Positions 12,007 to 24,390 of a stretch of DNA of 64,000 bases are shown here, one piece after another. The position numbers were made by a program, and so were the translations under genes. The notes beneath the pieces were generated by a model. It worked only from the letters and a program-made list of their open reading frames with translations. It was not told the DNA's origin and did not search any database. Source of the stretch: Hyaloscypha bicolor E (Eukaryota > Ascomycota > Leotiomycetes > Helotiales > Hyaloscyphaceae). The stretch spans positions 62,001-126,000 of the forward strand of contig NW_020194627.1 of NCBI RefSeq assembly GCF_002865645.1, written 5' to 3'. Position 1 is the stretch's first letter; every line of letters starts with the position of its first letter.

Positions 12007-12207
12007 GGTTCTGAGCCCGGCTAGTGCTTTACTAAGCGATCCAAGCGTCACTTGACCTTAGCACTTACTTGTCTATTCCAAAACCATTACCAAAATTTAT
12101 CAAAATCGTTAATTTTGGTAAATTATACCCATTAGTTTGGCTTCGCGTTAGCAGAATTCGCCAAAAACACAGCCATTTTCGGTCAGAAATTCTCCGCAAA
12201 ATCCAAT

Positions 12208-15200
12208 ATGCCGGATTCCAAAAAATTAACCCATATTACCTACAAAGGTACCAAAATCGAGCCTCTCTCGGACGATAACATCTACTCCTAGATAGACGAT
12301 GCTATGAACCTCTTTATAGTCAAAGATCTATAGCAATTTGTCGATCCTGATCAAGCTCCTGCCCTTATTTCGTCCCAAAAGGACGATAAATCGATTGCTC
12401 GTCAATTAGCAATTGCCAGAGCGGTACTAAGTTTACTTATTACCCACGATACCTGGCAATAATTCAAGGAAATTAAGCTCGTACACCTGGTTTGGAGCGA
12501 GATTCAAGTCAAAGCTGAATAGCTAAAAGCTTAAAAGGAAGCCCTATACCTTTAATAAATGGAAACTATTACATTTGATAGTACCAAGGGAATGGATGAC
12601 TTCATTAACCGCATTAGTTGCAAAGTAGCTGAAATTAAGGGGGTAAATGGGTCGATTTCGAATGTTTCTGTATCCGGATACCTGATTCGTGGCCTCCCAA
12701 AGGAATATGACTTATATAAGCCCCTCCTGAATTCTATTAGAGCTGACGTCGATAAATTAAAGCTGGAATTACTCAAAGCGGACGCTTCTACTAAGGAAGA
12801 GAAGCTTAGGGCTAAACCTCCCGCTTTCAACCCAGATACCACTCCAAAGGCACTAGCTATCCAAGGGAGTGGAGAAAATCAGTCGAATAAGCCGAAGCGG
12901 GGAAGGGATCCAAATGCCTATTATATGTTCTATAAATTCAAAGGATACGATATTAAAGACTATACTACGTATAAATTGGCCCAGGATTACTTTAATTCCA
13001 ATGGAAAGGACTCTAATTCCACTAATCAGGAGGCGCTATTAGCTTTATTAACTGTCTATAAAAAAGCTTATACTGCCAAAAAATCAACTACTAGAAAATC
13101 GATATTTAGTGCCCTATTTAGTAGCTAATTACTCGACGACGATTTTACGAATATCTGGTATATTAATTCGGGCGCTACGGACTATTTTACGGGAAGTAAA
13201 AGCTCCTTTATTACCTACGAAGATGTGGAACCGTTCCCTATTACTCTTGGTAATAAATCTATGATTCTTATTAAGGGTAAGGGAACTATTATTTTGTTAA
13301 TTACTCCTGAGCTAAAAGTATAGCTAAATAACGTACTATATAGCCCCTAATTCCGAAATACGTCATTATTATCGATTCCCAAAATTACCCAAGCTAGAGG
13401 AAGCGTTAATTTTTCCACTGGGAAAGCTTATATTATCGATAATAGAACGACCATAGTAACCGGTATATATAAACTATTCACTGGGTTATATTAGCTTGAC
13501 TAATTTGGTTTAGGGCATGCCCTAAAATCGTTAAAATCAGACGCGCTAGCCTCCCTGGAAACCTGGTACCAGAGATATGGCTACCTGAATGCGAAGTATA
13601 TTCTGGAATCGGTAAACCATATTAATGGACTTTAATTCAAAAATCAAAACCCATTCGACTATAATCCCTGTAATATAAGCAAAATCACTAGGGCTAGTAT
13701 GAGCGATTTATACCCTGAAAAACTGCTTTCAGGGGAGTATATCGCAATTAATATGTGGGGGCTATTAAGGGTAGCCTCCCTTAGCGGAAATACTTATATG
13801 CTATCTACTATTTGCAAGGGATCTAAATATTGCATGGCAGTATATAATTCGGACAGAAAGAGCTATTTTACCGATCTCTAAGACCAGGTTATCTTCTCTA
13901 AAACCCAAACTAGGAATAAAGTCAAATGCCTATATCTTAATAATGCTCCGGAATTTGTATCGGGCCAAGTCAAGGAATAGTGCAAATTAAAGGGTATTCG
14001 CTTGGAACTAATTATTACCTATATACCTGAACAGAATGGTATTTCTGAACGCAGTATACGTATAATTATCGAATCAGAGTATACGGAGCTAGAATAATCG
14101 GGCTTACCGTACGAGTTTTGGAAGGAAGTAGCTATATATGGGATTTATGCCTATAATCGGTGCTACCTATCCAAAATTAGTATGACTTCGTACGAAGCGT
14201 TCTATGGGGCTAAACCGGACGTTTCTAATTTACGTATATTTGGTTCCTTAGCATATATTTATATACCTAAGGAAATAGCTTTATGGTACAAGCATATGGC
14301 CAAGGCCTTTAAGGGCATTTTCACTGGCTATAGTAGTTCCGGATATCGAATTTGGAACCTATGCAAGCGTATATTCGTTATTTCCAACTATTATACCATT
14401 AAAGAACACGTCAAGGGAGTTTTACTCCTAAATCCAGTGTCCTAGCTATATAGAAGACTAGTGGGAACTGCTGCAGAATCTGATAATGGTTCCACCGATA
14501 ATTCGGATAACCCCGATACAGATTACGGAGATACCATTATTATTAATACTGGAAATTAATAGCTTAACGATCTATCAGAAAATAATAGAGGAAATCACTC
14601 CGATATAGAAGGGGGTACTGCTGAAAACGCATTACGTAAGGTAATTCCGGGTACTCCTGACCTAAGCGAGCCCCCTGAACTACCTTCTGGGGAGAACCAA
14701 GAACCTGTAGTACCTATAGGTGCTTCTGAACAGGGTTCTACGAATTAGGAGGCGCCCGAAATGGTTAGTTTTAGGGGTAAACTACTCTCTAGACGTCCGA
14801 AATCGACTAGAATTACCGGGGAATCAGTGGATTACCGTGCTTTACTAGTTACTAACCAGAATATAGAAGCTTCCAAAATTCCATTATTAATTAAAGAAGC
14901 TCTCTCTGGTCCAGATGCTTATCTCTGGAAACCTTTGATTAAGAAGGAGCTAGATTCCTATTTACGGAACCATACCTGGGATCTAGTAGTACGAAAATAC
15001 CAAAAAACTATTAGATGCCACTGGATCTTCAAAATCAAGTCTGATAGACGCTATAAATCTAGACTCGTAGTATAAGGATATACGCAAGAATATGGCATAG
15101 ATTACTTTGAAACCTTTGCACTAGTTACTAGACTTTCTATTATTTGAATTATATTAGCCCTAGTGGCTAAATATAGGCTATATATCTAATAAATAGATAT

Positions 15201-16410
15201 CTAAATAGCATTCCTTTATAGAGAATTAGAAGAGAAGTACTATATGGAATAACCCCCTGGTTTTATTAAAGGAACGAACCTTATTTGCCGTCTATAGAAG
15301 AGTATTTATGGCCTGAAACAAGCCCCTAGGGTTTGGTATCAGGTAATTAATCGATTTTTCTATTCTATTGGGTTCTAGTAATTACTTAGTAACCTAGTGC
15401 TTTATATTTATTAGAAGTACGAGGCTAATTAGCTACCTCTCCTAATCGCTATTTACATAGATAATATGATTATTATTAGTAAAAACATGACTCATATTAA
15501 TAGTATTAAAGCTTAATTATATTAGAAATTTGATATAACCAATATAGGAGAAATCAAAATGCTTCTGGGTATGAAAATCATACGTTTTCAGGACGGTTTG
15601 GTGTTTTTATACTAAAATCGATATCTTATGGATATGCTCCTAAGGTATAAAATGGAAGGTTGCATACCTATTACCACTCTAATAGCCGAACCTATAGTAC
15701 CTAATGGAATCGATATTAATATTACGGAATATTAAAGTCGAACTGGATCACTTATATGGCCTTCTTTAGCTTTAAGATCCGATTTCTGCTTCGCCGCAGG
15801 CTATTTAGGACGTTCTAATTCATATTCTAAAGCTTTGCATGGTACCGTATAGAAGCATATAATGCGATATATTAAGGGATTGCTTAATATGGGCATTTTA
15901 TATAGTGCTTCGTCTAATAAAGGGCTCATTAGGTACTCAGATGCCGATTATGGAGGCGATTTACAGGATCGCAAATTAACTTCCGGTATGGTTTTTACCC
16001 TATTTAGTGGTTCTATTAGCTGGGCTAGTACCAAGCAAAAAACTGTTGCTATAGCCACTATTATAGCTGAATATGTCGCCCTAACGCCAGTAATTAAAGA
16101 AGCTTTATGGCTAAAGTAACTATTTGAGGAAATATTGATTCCTATAGGCTTAATCGAGGTAAAAACGGACGCTTAGGGAGCTATGGATCTAGCTATGAAC
16201 GCCCGATTTTCGCAAAAAACCAAGCATATTAATATTAGATATTATTTTATTAGGGATCATATTAATACCAAGGAAATTGATCTTAAGTACGTACCTATAA
16301 GGGAAATGACGGCCGATATTCTCACTAAACCACTCCCTAGACCGGCTTTCGAACTACTATGATTAAAGCTAGGGCTTATTAGCCTTACTAACGTCGAACC
16401 TCGACTGTAA
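12208..16410 (+). pseudogene. copia gag-pol relic of the nested element
   Basis: The gag frame opens with ATG at 12208 (MPDSKKLTH) and is broken by TAG at its 28th codon, then by further TAA and TAG codons. Open pieces remain at 12559-13128 (gag), 13699-13881 and 14182-14445 (integrase), 14761-15075 (start of reverse transcriptase) and 15862-16119 (RNase H). The zinc knuckle near 12917-12961 keeps its spacing, but all four ligand positions read Tyr, as expected if Cys TGY and His CAY codons became TAY. The YIDD box reads as IDN. The element cannot encode working proteins. Confidence 0.9.
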
Positions 16411-16420
16411 GGAGGAGGCA

Positions 16421-16746
16421 TATTGAATTGGTACTAGCTTACTAGTCCTTCTAGTACCAGGTTTAACTACTAATATTAGCTTCGCTACTCTCATTTATAA
16501 TGGTTTACTATGGAAGCCTATGGAATAGCTTACTATGGAAGCTCAGGGAACGCTTACTAATATATATGAGTTATCTGATTTATAATATACTAGAGGAAAT
16601 CGCCACCCACTAGTTAGTATATAAGAACTATACTTTAGATTCCTCCTCTCCTTTTTTACTCTTTACTCTCCTGTATCTAGTCATTTTACAGATTATTAAC
16701 CTCTAATATATCGATTTTCCATTAATAAATCAATTACTTTCCAATA
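16421..16746 (+). repeat. 3' LTR of nested copia element
   Basis: Begins TATTGAATTG directly after the purine-rich tract and ends AATA before the CAGGT duplication. It matches the 5' LTR in length exactly. Its first dinucleotide is TA where the 5' LTR has TG. Confidence 0.9.
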
Positions 16747-17034
16747 CAGGTGACTACAGGCTATAAGCCCTTCTAGGATAATGCTATTAACAGGATCTAA
16801 TAACTTCCTCAATATTCCCGAGGTTAGAAATAAGAAAATTAAACTATTAAAATAACTAAGAAGCCGGCTAATATGGGAGGGAAACTGCGACAAGACAAAA
16901 ACCCACATAAAGTATACCAGAGTACAAAACGTAACTTAATAGCAAAACAATAATTCAAAAGTATAAATAGTAAAGCATAAATAGTATATAGTATATAAAA
17001 GCTTAATTAATTAAATACTCATAAAGGATTTTTT

Positions 17035-17930
17035 TCTAAGTCTATAGAAAAACCAGCTTTCTTATATGATTTCCGCAAGTCACATATAAAAGGCCGCGGC
17101 GGATTATATAACTAATTCTGATTAGTATATATAGAACTACTTTTAGGAACTGGCCTATACCAGGAATTATAATTACTAATACCTATAAAACCGGATTACT
17201 TTATTAGTATTTTATATATAACGGATCCAAAACAAGATATATAGGTTTATAAACTTATAAAATATCTATAAGATTAGAAAAGACAGATCTAGGCCTAATA
17301 TAGTAGCCGGCAAGCTATTTAGACTATATATAAGGCCTCTAGATAAGGTATAGTACTAGGGTTATCCTATAAATATAGAGCTTTATAATATAATCCTTAA
17401 TAATTATTTAGTTTAGAATAAGTAATATAACCTTATATAGTTCTATATAAATAGTTTACTTATATACTAATATAGATATTAATGAGTTTTTATTAAGAGA
17501 AATACTAGAGTAGTACTATTAGAAACTTATATCTTATAGTATAAATATAGCTAATATTTATATAGGAAATACTAATAGAAATAGTAACTAACTATATATT
17601 TAAGCTTATTACTAGCTCTAATATATAGTTCGGATATATATAGCCTTAGGGCAGCTACTAATATTAGGAGAGTCCGAAAAGCTAACTAGTAAATATAATA
17701 TTATTATTATATAAAATAGAATTCTTAAGTAAGTTATCCTAATAAATATAGAATATATAAATAATATATAGACTAGAAGAATACTTATATAGTTCCTAAT
17801 AATTTAGGACTTTATCTAGAAATGACCCTTTATTAGTAATACTTCTAATAATATAAGGTAATTAAATAAGCTAATTATAGAATAATTAGATATATTAAGA
17901 TAAGTATTATTTATTATTAAATATATTATT
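17035..17930 (+). pseudogene. Plus-strand coding relic A of the 13-kb element
   Basis: One frame (phase of base 17041) remains protein-like for about 300 codons. It starts with SIEKPAFLYDFRKSHIKGRG and is interrupted almost only by TAA and TAG, codons that RIP makes from CAA, CAG and TGG. It contains many Tyr, Ile and Leu residues and few acidic blocks. I do not recognise the family. Confidence that this was coding is moderate because AT-rich sequence can imitate such frames. Confidence 0.4.
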
Positions 17931-18483
17931 TTTAAAACTTTTTTCTTATTTTTAAGAGTAATACTAATAGAATTATTAAGTTTATTTACTATATAAATAT
18001 TTTATATTTTTAAATTCTTATTTCTTAAAATAGTACTACTATTTCTTAAAACCTATTCTAATACTATATATTTTATAGCCAAATACTAATATAGTAATAT
18101 CTAATATTATGAATTCTATTAATTTACTAATAATAAATATAATATAGAAACTATTACTTTACTTGCCTAGAATAGTAATACTAGTAGACTTAAATCTTAT
18201 AGCTCTGGAATTCCGTCTATATCTGCCTTCTTTTTTATATCTGGAATACTTTAGATCTTTAGCTTTTTTTAGTATTCTTATTTTATATCTTTTTTTCCAG
18301 GAATATCTATTATATCTATTTCTCTAATTATTATTACTATATAGCCGCCAGATACTAGTTCTGCTTTATTTCAGGCTTTTTCTATTCTAATAGCCCTATA
18401 ACTACTTCCTTTTATATTTTCTTTTATTATAAGCTATATTACTTAACCTAATTACTTTTCTAATAGTACTTATACTACTATAT

Positions 18484-18790
18484 AAGCTTAACGGGCTATA
18501 AATACAAGAGTTACTCAGGCTACTATCCAGGCTATAGCTTCTTATACCGGTAATAGGTTACCTAGAGCCCTTTAAGGTTTTATAAATCAAAATATAGCCG
18601 GATTTAGTCTTATAAAATTACAGACTATAGTTTTATAGCTAGTTCTCTATAAGTAGATATTTAATAATATAAAGAATTAGAGAGCTAAGTAAAGAACTAT
18701 CTAATTTTTTAAAGAAGTTAGTAGTAAGTTTTCTCTTATTTCTTTTACTAGATTCTCTATATAAATTCTAATAAATGTTTTTTAATAAAT
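18484..18790 (+). pseudogene. Plus-strand coding relic B of the 13-kb element
   Basis: About 100 codons in one frame with interspersed TAA and TAG, including the well-preserved patch NTRVTQATIQAIASYTGNRL. GC content is locally higher than in the surroundings. The family is not recognised. Confidence 0.35.
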
Positions 18791-20420
18791 AGCTTTTAAT
18801 TTAAAATAAATAATCGAGTCTTTTCTACTTTTTCTAATATAGTTTCTTAGTAGCTATTTCCTTATTTCTCTTTCTATATTAGTAGACTTACCTACTATTA
18901 TTAATTTATTAATAATATAAATAAACTAGTATTCTATACTAGTTTTAATAATAAAAGAGCTTAGGAACTTATAGTCTTACTAGGTTCTATTTAAACTATC
19001 TTTAATTTTTCTTATTATAATATATATCTGGGCCCTAAAAATATCTAAATAATTTTCCTTATTTTATATTAGAATAAGACTTTATATAAAGATATTTATC
19101 TTAAAATTATTTATAAAGAGCTAGAAAATACTTAGAAGAAGACTCTATATAAAGATTTTCGTTTTAAAGTTATTTATAAAAAGCTAGAAAATACTTAGAA
19201 AGTATAATAACTTAAGGAAATTAAATAATAGACTAAGGAGGCCTAGAGAGCCCAGGAAAGTATTATCTATTAATATAGGTATGAGATTTTAAGAGTAAGA
19301 AGAAATCTAATAAACTAGTAAGTAAATAAAGGTATATATATAATTCTTTCTTTTAATTCTGATTCTTATTCTTTATTTCTTCTATAAACCCTTTTTTGTT
19401 TTTAGGTTTAATTAACTTATATATATTAGGATTCTTCTTTATTTATTAATTTCTAGGAGCCGTAAGATAATACAAAAAGTATTACTAAAAGTATTACTAA
19501 AGCTAATTCTAATAGTAATAATAATAATAATAGTAGTAGGCTATTAGATCCTCTTTTAATTTTACTATTCTCTTTTCTAGTAAAAGGAACTATAATTAAT
19601 CTTATAGATTATATAAGTATTATTTTATAATAACGGGTATATTAGAGATATAAATATATTACTTCTTTTTCTTATTAAATATAGAAAATTAATGGGTATA
19701 ATATTTTTAGCTTTATAAGTAAAACCCAAAGTACCCGGGCTATTATTAGTATTTTGCCTATTACTTTAGATAGAAGTCTAACTATTATTATTAAATTCCC
19801 TAGGCTAATTAATCTTATTTTTTCTAAGTAAATCTATTATATAAGGTCTAATAAATTATATATAAATATTTATAAAGATTAAGGTAATTAAGAAAAAATA
19901 GGCCTAATATCTAATATATTTTTTCTTATATCTTATAATTAGCTTAGTATTATTTTGGGTCTTATTTCCTTATAAATATATATATACTTGAAATTTATAA
20001 TTAATACTTTAAAGTAATACTTTTTAATTAGTTCTTATATAATTTAAAAATTAGGCTACTAAATTTAATACTTTTATAATATTTAAATTTACTTAAGTTT
20101 ATAAAGTTTTATAATTATTAGGGCCTTTATAATTCTTTGCCTTTTGAGTTTAATACCTAAATAGTATTATATATTTTACCTTTAGTATAGAGAAGGCTCC
20201 TAAAAGTCTAAGGTTATAAAGGGATTTTTATATTAAGAATATATTAAGAATATATTATATTATAATAATAAAATTACAGGTATTTATATATAAATATATA
20301 ATATATTAGACTAGCTATATTAAAAACCATATTATATCTATATATAAAGTTATTAATTACTTTATATTAATACCGGACCTATATAATTATATAACTTTAT
20401 ATAATTAGCTAGCTATAAAA

Positions 20421-20790
20421 AAGCCCCAAAGCCCGAAACTTATAAAAAGTCTTAAGAGCTTTAAGGCTTCCGGATTATTATTAGTATCTAATACTTTTTG
20501 GGAAAAAAATATAATATGTTTTATAATAGGTAATCTATTATAGACTACTTAACTTTTAAATTAAGTAGGAAATCTGAAGGCCGGATTTATAATTTAAGTC
20601 TTATTAAGGTTATTAAAGTTTTTACTAGCTAGTATTATAGATTTAATAAAAATATTACGGGAATTCTATAGGTTCTATTCTAATCTATTTAGAAATCATA
20701 TATAATATATTTCCTTATTTATTCTAATATTTATATATAATTCCTAAGAGCCGAATTATTACCTAAAAGGGAAATAAGAAGACTAGACTA
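20421..20790 (+). pseudogene. Plus-strand coding relic C of the 13-kb element
   Basis: A frame starting KPQSPKLIKSLKSFKASGLL runs about 120 codons with TAA or TAG breaks only. It is hydrophobic and not recognised. It may belong to the same broken gene as the other plus-strand relics, but the frames are not continuous. Confidence 0.3.
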
Positions 20791-22009
20791 ATATCTTTAA
20801 AAACCAAGGCCTTAATAAATCTATTTAGAAAAGCTTACTAATTCTTCTAAAAATAATCCAAGAAAAGTTTGAGTTTATTATATATTATAACTTATATAAC
20901 TAAGAATAAGAACTACTTTAATAGGCCAGAAAAAGTTTCTTATATAGCTTACTTATATAACTAGAAATAGGAACTTGAATTTATTATATAAAATTACCTA
21001 TATATAGAGACTTCTACTATAAACTTCTTATTTAAATTAATTAGTTAAATCTATTTTTAATACTAAGTCTTTATTAAGGCAACTTTCTATTTCTAGAGGC
21101 TTTAGATAAAATAGCTAATAAGTTTCTTAGCTATTAGCTAAGACTTATTAGCTAGAAAATCTATAAATAGTAAATAAGATTATAAAGTAAAACTTCCCTA
21201 ATTATAATATTAAGATATTTTATTATAATATAAAGTAATTAGATATAAAAGCCCTATTAAATATAATATATCTTAAATTATAAGTTTATAAAATAGATAT
21301 AGGAAGTTTTAGTATTTAACTAGTATTATAGTCTAGCCCAAAGGTATCTATTATTTTTTATATCTAATTTAATAGAAATAAGAAGTATTTATATTTTAAC
21401 TTAAGAAATAATTAGAACTTTTATATAAACTTAGGGTAGTAGTTTATTTTATAAAGAAAGAATAAACCAGAAATACTTATATTATATTAATCTTTAGGAA
21501 AAGTTATAATAAATACTATAATTCCTGAAATACTTTTAAGAAAGCTTTCCCGAACCAAAATAGGCTAGTTTATAATTCCGAAAGATCTATAAGAGTCTTA
21601 TATATCCGAGAGTATAAGTATTTAAAATAAATATTATTTGAGTTCTAACTTATAATAAAAGAAAAGTAAAGTATATAAAATAAAATATATAAAGTAAAAG
21701 TAAAATAAAATATCCGGATATTTAATAAATAGAAAGCCTAACTATAGGTTATAAGAACTAGTATTAACTAGATATATATATAATAATATTAAAGAAGAAA
21801 TAAAGTAAGGGAAATTAAAAAGTAAGTTAGTATATATTTTATAAAAGTAAACGGGGAAATATCTAAATAGCCTAAAGATAAGAAGTATATATTAAAGAAG
21901 TCAAGATTAGAGAAAGAAGAACTATTTTCTATAAGAATAAGTTAGTATATATTTTAAGATAAAGAATAGGGATACTTAGTAATAGCCTAAAAGCTTTTAT
22001 AAGTATTAA

Positions 22010-22345
22010 AGAAAGAAAGAAGATATTAAAGTTCAGAGAAATCTAAATAGGAGTTAGCCTCTTTTTTAGAAGTTCGAGAAAAGATATTCCTAAAGGGCCT
22101 AAAGATATAAGAGGTATTAGAAAAGAAAAGAAGATATTAAAGTTTAGAGAGATCTAAATAGGAGTTAGCTTCTTTTTTAGAAGTTTAAAAGAGGATATTT
22201 CTAAAGGGCCCAAAGATATAAGAGATATTAGAAAAGAAGAGGAAGTATTAAAGTTCAGAGAAATCTAAATAGGAATTAGTCTCTTTTTTAGAAGTTCGAG
22301 AGAGGGTACTCCCAAAGGGCCTAAAGGTATAAGAGGTATTAGAAA
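22010..22345 (+). repeat. Three-copy 111-bp (37-codon) tandem repeat
   Basis: The word ATCTAAATAG recurs at 22041, 22152 and 22263, an exact 111-bp period. Each unit carries CTCTTTTTTAGAAGTT or close variants and an AAAGGGCC motif. In one frame each unit encodes a basic 37-residue block around FFRSSRE...PKGPKGIRGIRK. The exact multiple of three supports an origin in a coding region. A more diverged related stretch precedes it from about 21820. Confidence 0.7.
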
Positions 22346-22459
22346 AGGAAAGAAGAAAATATTAGAGAAGGGGAGAAGGAATCTAAAATTTAGCTTTCTA
22401 AAGAGCAAGTAGGTTAAAGACTTATAGTATAGGAGTTCTAGATAAAAGTAATCCGGAAA

Positions 22460-22745
22460 TAGTAGTTAGATACTAGCTTTTGGTATTATTAGTAGAAGTA
22501 TTAAAGAAGGAGGGGTTTAGAAGAGGGATTTGGAGAAGAGATTTAGAGGGGTTCAGAGAAGGAAAGAAAGGTTATAAGGTAGTTAGATATTAGCTCTTAG
22601 TATTAATAAAAGAAGTATTAAAGGAGAAGGAATTCGGAAAAGGGATTTGAAACAGAGATAAGGAAAAGAAGTAAAAAGAAGTAAGGAAAAAGAGAGAAAG
22701 GTTATAAGGTAATTAGATATTAGCTCTTAATATTAATAGTAAAGT
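22460..22745 (+). repeat. Second tandem repeat, about 117-130 bp period
   Basis: The word GTAGTTAGAT or its variant GTAATTAGAT appears at 22462, 22579 and 22709, followed by TAGCTCTTAGTATTA-like sequence. The copies diverge in length because of purine-rich insertions between them. The G-rich strand is the plus strand. Confidence 0.55.
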
Positions 22746-23705
22746 CAAAAAAATATAGAAAAAGAATAAAGGTTTTAGAATAAAAATAAAATAGAATTAT
22801 AGTTTTATAGAAAATAAAGTTACTAGTATAGGGTAATTATATTATTATATAATTTCATATTTACTTTTATTATTTATTAAGGATATATATCTTTTAGGAA
22901 AAAGTATTATTTAGAATTCTTAAGTCTCTCTAATTTAATAATTATATATTTAAAAAATAAGAAATAAATATAATTATATATATTAGAATAAGAGAATTCT
23001 TCTTATTTAAAAATTATAATTATAGTATTACTAAATATAGAAATATAAAAGTTTATATAATAAGCTATATATAGAGATTTGAGAAGATTTAAATTATCTC
23101 GAATTATTTATAATTAGTAAAATAAATTAGCTAATTATATAAATCGAATATAATTTAATTATTATTAGTATATTTTAGCTTTTATAAGTTAGTAAAAAAA
23201 AAAATTTTTATATTTTTATTTTTATAATTATAATACCTAAAATTATAATTTTTTTAATATTTAAATATACTTAATCTAGGACTATTAAATACTAATATTT
23301 CTATTTTCAGATATTATTTATTATAAATTTATTCGGATTTAAATAATTATATTAAATATATATTTTTATATTCTAAAAATAAATAATAAAGATATAGTTA
23401 TACTAGCTTTAATCTTAGCCTTAATCTTAATCTTAATCTTCTTCCGAAAATAACTTTAATTCTAATATATAATACTATTATTAAAGCTTTCCTTTATTAA
23501 AAATATATTAAATATAGCTTTAGGTAATAGCTTTAATAAAGGCAAAAATAGTAGAAAAAATAATAAAGCTATAAATAAGTAAAAAGATAATATTTATAAT
23601 ATATTTTCTAATAATTTAGATTTAATTTATAATATTTTTTCCTATTAATATATTTAATTAATAAATTCTTTTATTTCTTGATTTCCTCTTTCTTTTCTAT
23701 AATAA

Positions 23706-24320
23706 TACTTTAATTTCCTTATATTACCTAATAATGCTACTAAAATAGTAAAGCGAATTAATAATAAGACTAAAGTTAGAGAGATAGAGCTATACCAGGA
23801 TAGAGAGCTAAAGGAATTAGAGAAAGATAAAGCAAATCTAGAGGCAAGCTTAGTATATACTTGCGGAACCGAATTCTCTTAAGCTTATACTACTTATAGT
23901 AATAAGAAGAGACTAAGGGGCCCTTTTAAATACTATATAGTTATAGAAGGTGAATTTAATAGTACTTATATAAATTATAAATATAATAATAATAGTAAAG
24001 TCTATATTTTCTATTAACTTAATACTAATCCTACCAAGTCTAGAAAGCCTTATTCCGTATCTGCAAAACCCTTTATACTAAAGCCTTAACTGCCTATAAG
24101 ATATAGAAAGTAAGTATAAAGATAGATATAAGATTAGAAGGCAATAGGGAAGGAGGTTATAGTAGAGGAGGGTAAGGATACTAGAGGAGAAGGGGACGAA
24201 GGAGATATAAATAATTCGAGTAATATAGGCAGTATAGAGGATATAGAGAATAAGAAAGATGGAGATATATCTCGTAATCCATGGGATTTGCCTTACGGAC
24301 CACGCAAGCTAAGGGGGGGT
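23706..24320 (+). pseudogene. Plus-strand coding relic D, 3' end of element gene
   Basis: From 23706 to 24018 one frame reads about 100 codons with a single internal TAA. It contains a charged coiled-coil-like segment (KVREIELYQDRELKELEKDK) and then RGPFKYYIVIEGEFNSTYIN. A different frame is open from about 24138 to TAG at 24318-24320 and encodes an acidic tail with EEGKDTRGEGDEGD. The frame change implies an indel or intron. The relic ends about 70 bp from the right TIR, the position expected for the 3' end of an internal gene. The family is not recognised. Confidence 0.5.
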
Positions 24321-24390
24321 TAGGAGTAGTCGAGAATAAGGCGTATATACTGTACTTTTTTTTTTTAGTGAGGTGTGGTGGGGGGGGGGT

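Larger units (their letters stand above)
11681..16746 (+). mobile_element. Complete Ty1/copia element, RIP-damaged, TSD CAGGT
   Basis: The 5066-bp element has two 326-bp LTRs and is flanked by CAGGT at 11676-11680 and 16747-16751. The internal region runs from about 12007 to a purine-rich tract at 16408-16420, with gag-pol relics in the order gag, integrase, reverse transcriptase, RNase H. It lies inside the 13-kb TIR element and is therefore the younger insertion. Confidence 0.93.
16752..24390 (+). other. AT-rich, RIP-degenerated core of the 13-kb element
   Basis: This 7.6-kb stretch is dominated by TA steps and poor in CA and TG steps. It has no open frame of normal length. Several plus-strand stretches nonetheless read as protein-like if only TAA and TAG interrupt them; these are listed separately. 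I recognise no domain. Nothing else is supported here apart from the tandem repeats at 22.0-22.75 kb. Confidence 0.7.

Noticed and set aside
21820..22745. CRISPR-like spaced repeats
   Set aside because: Units are contiguous and diverged with no distinct spacers, inside a fungal transposon; this is a tandem repeat.
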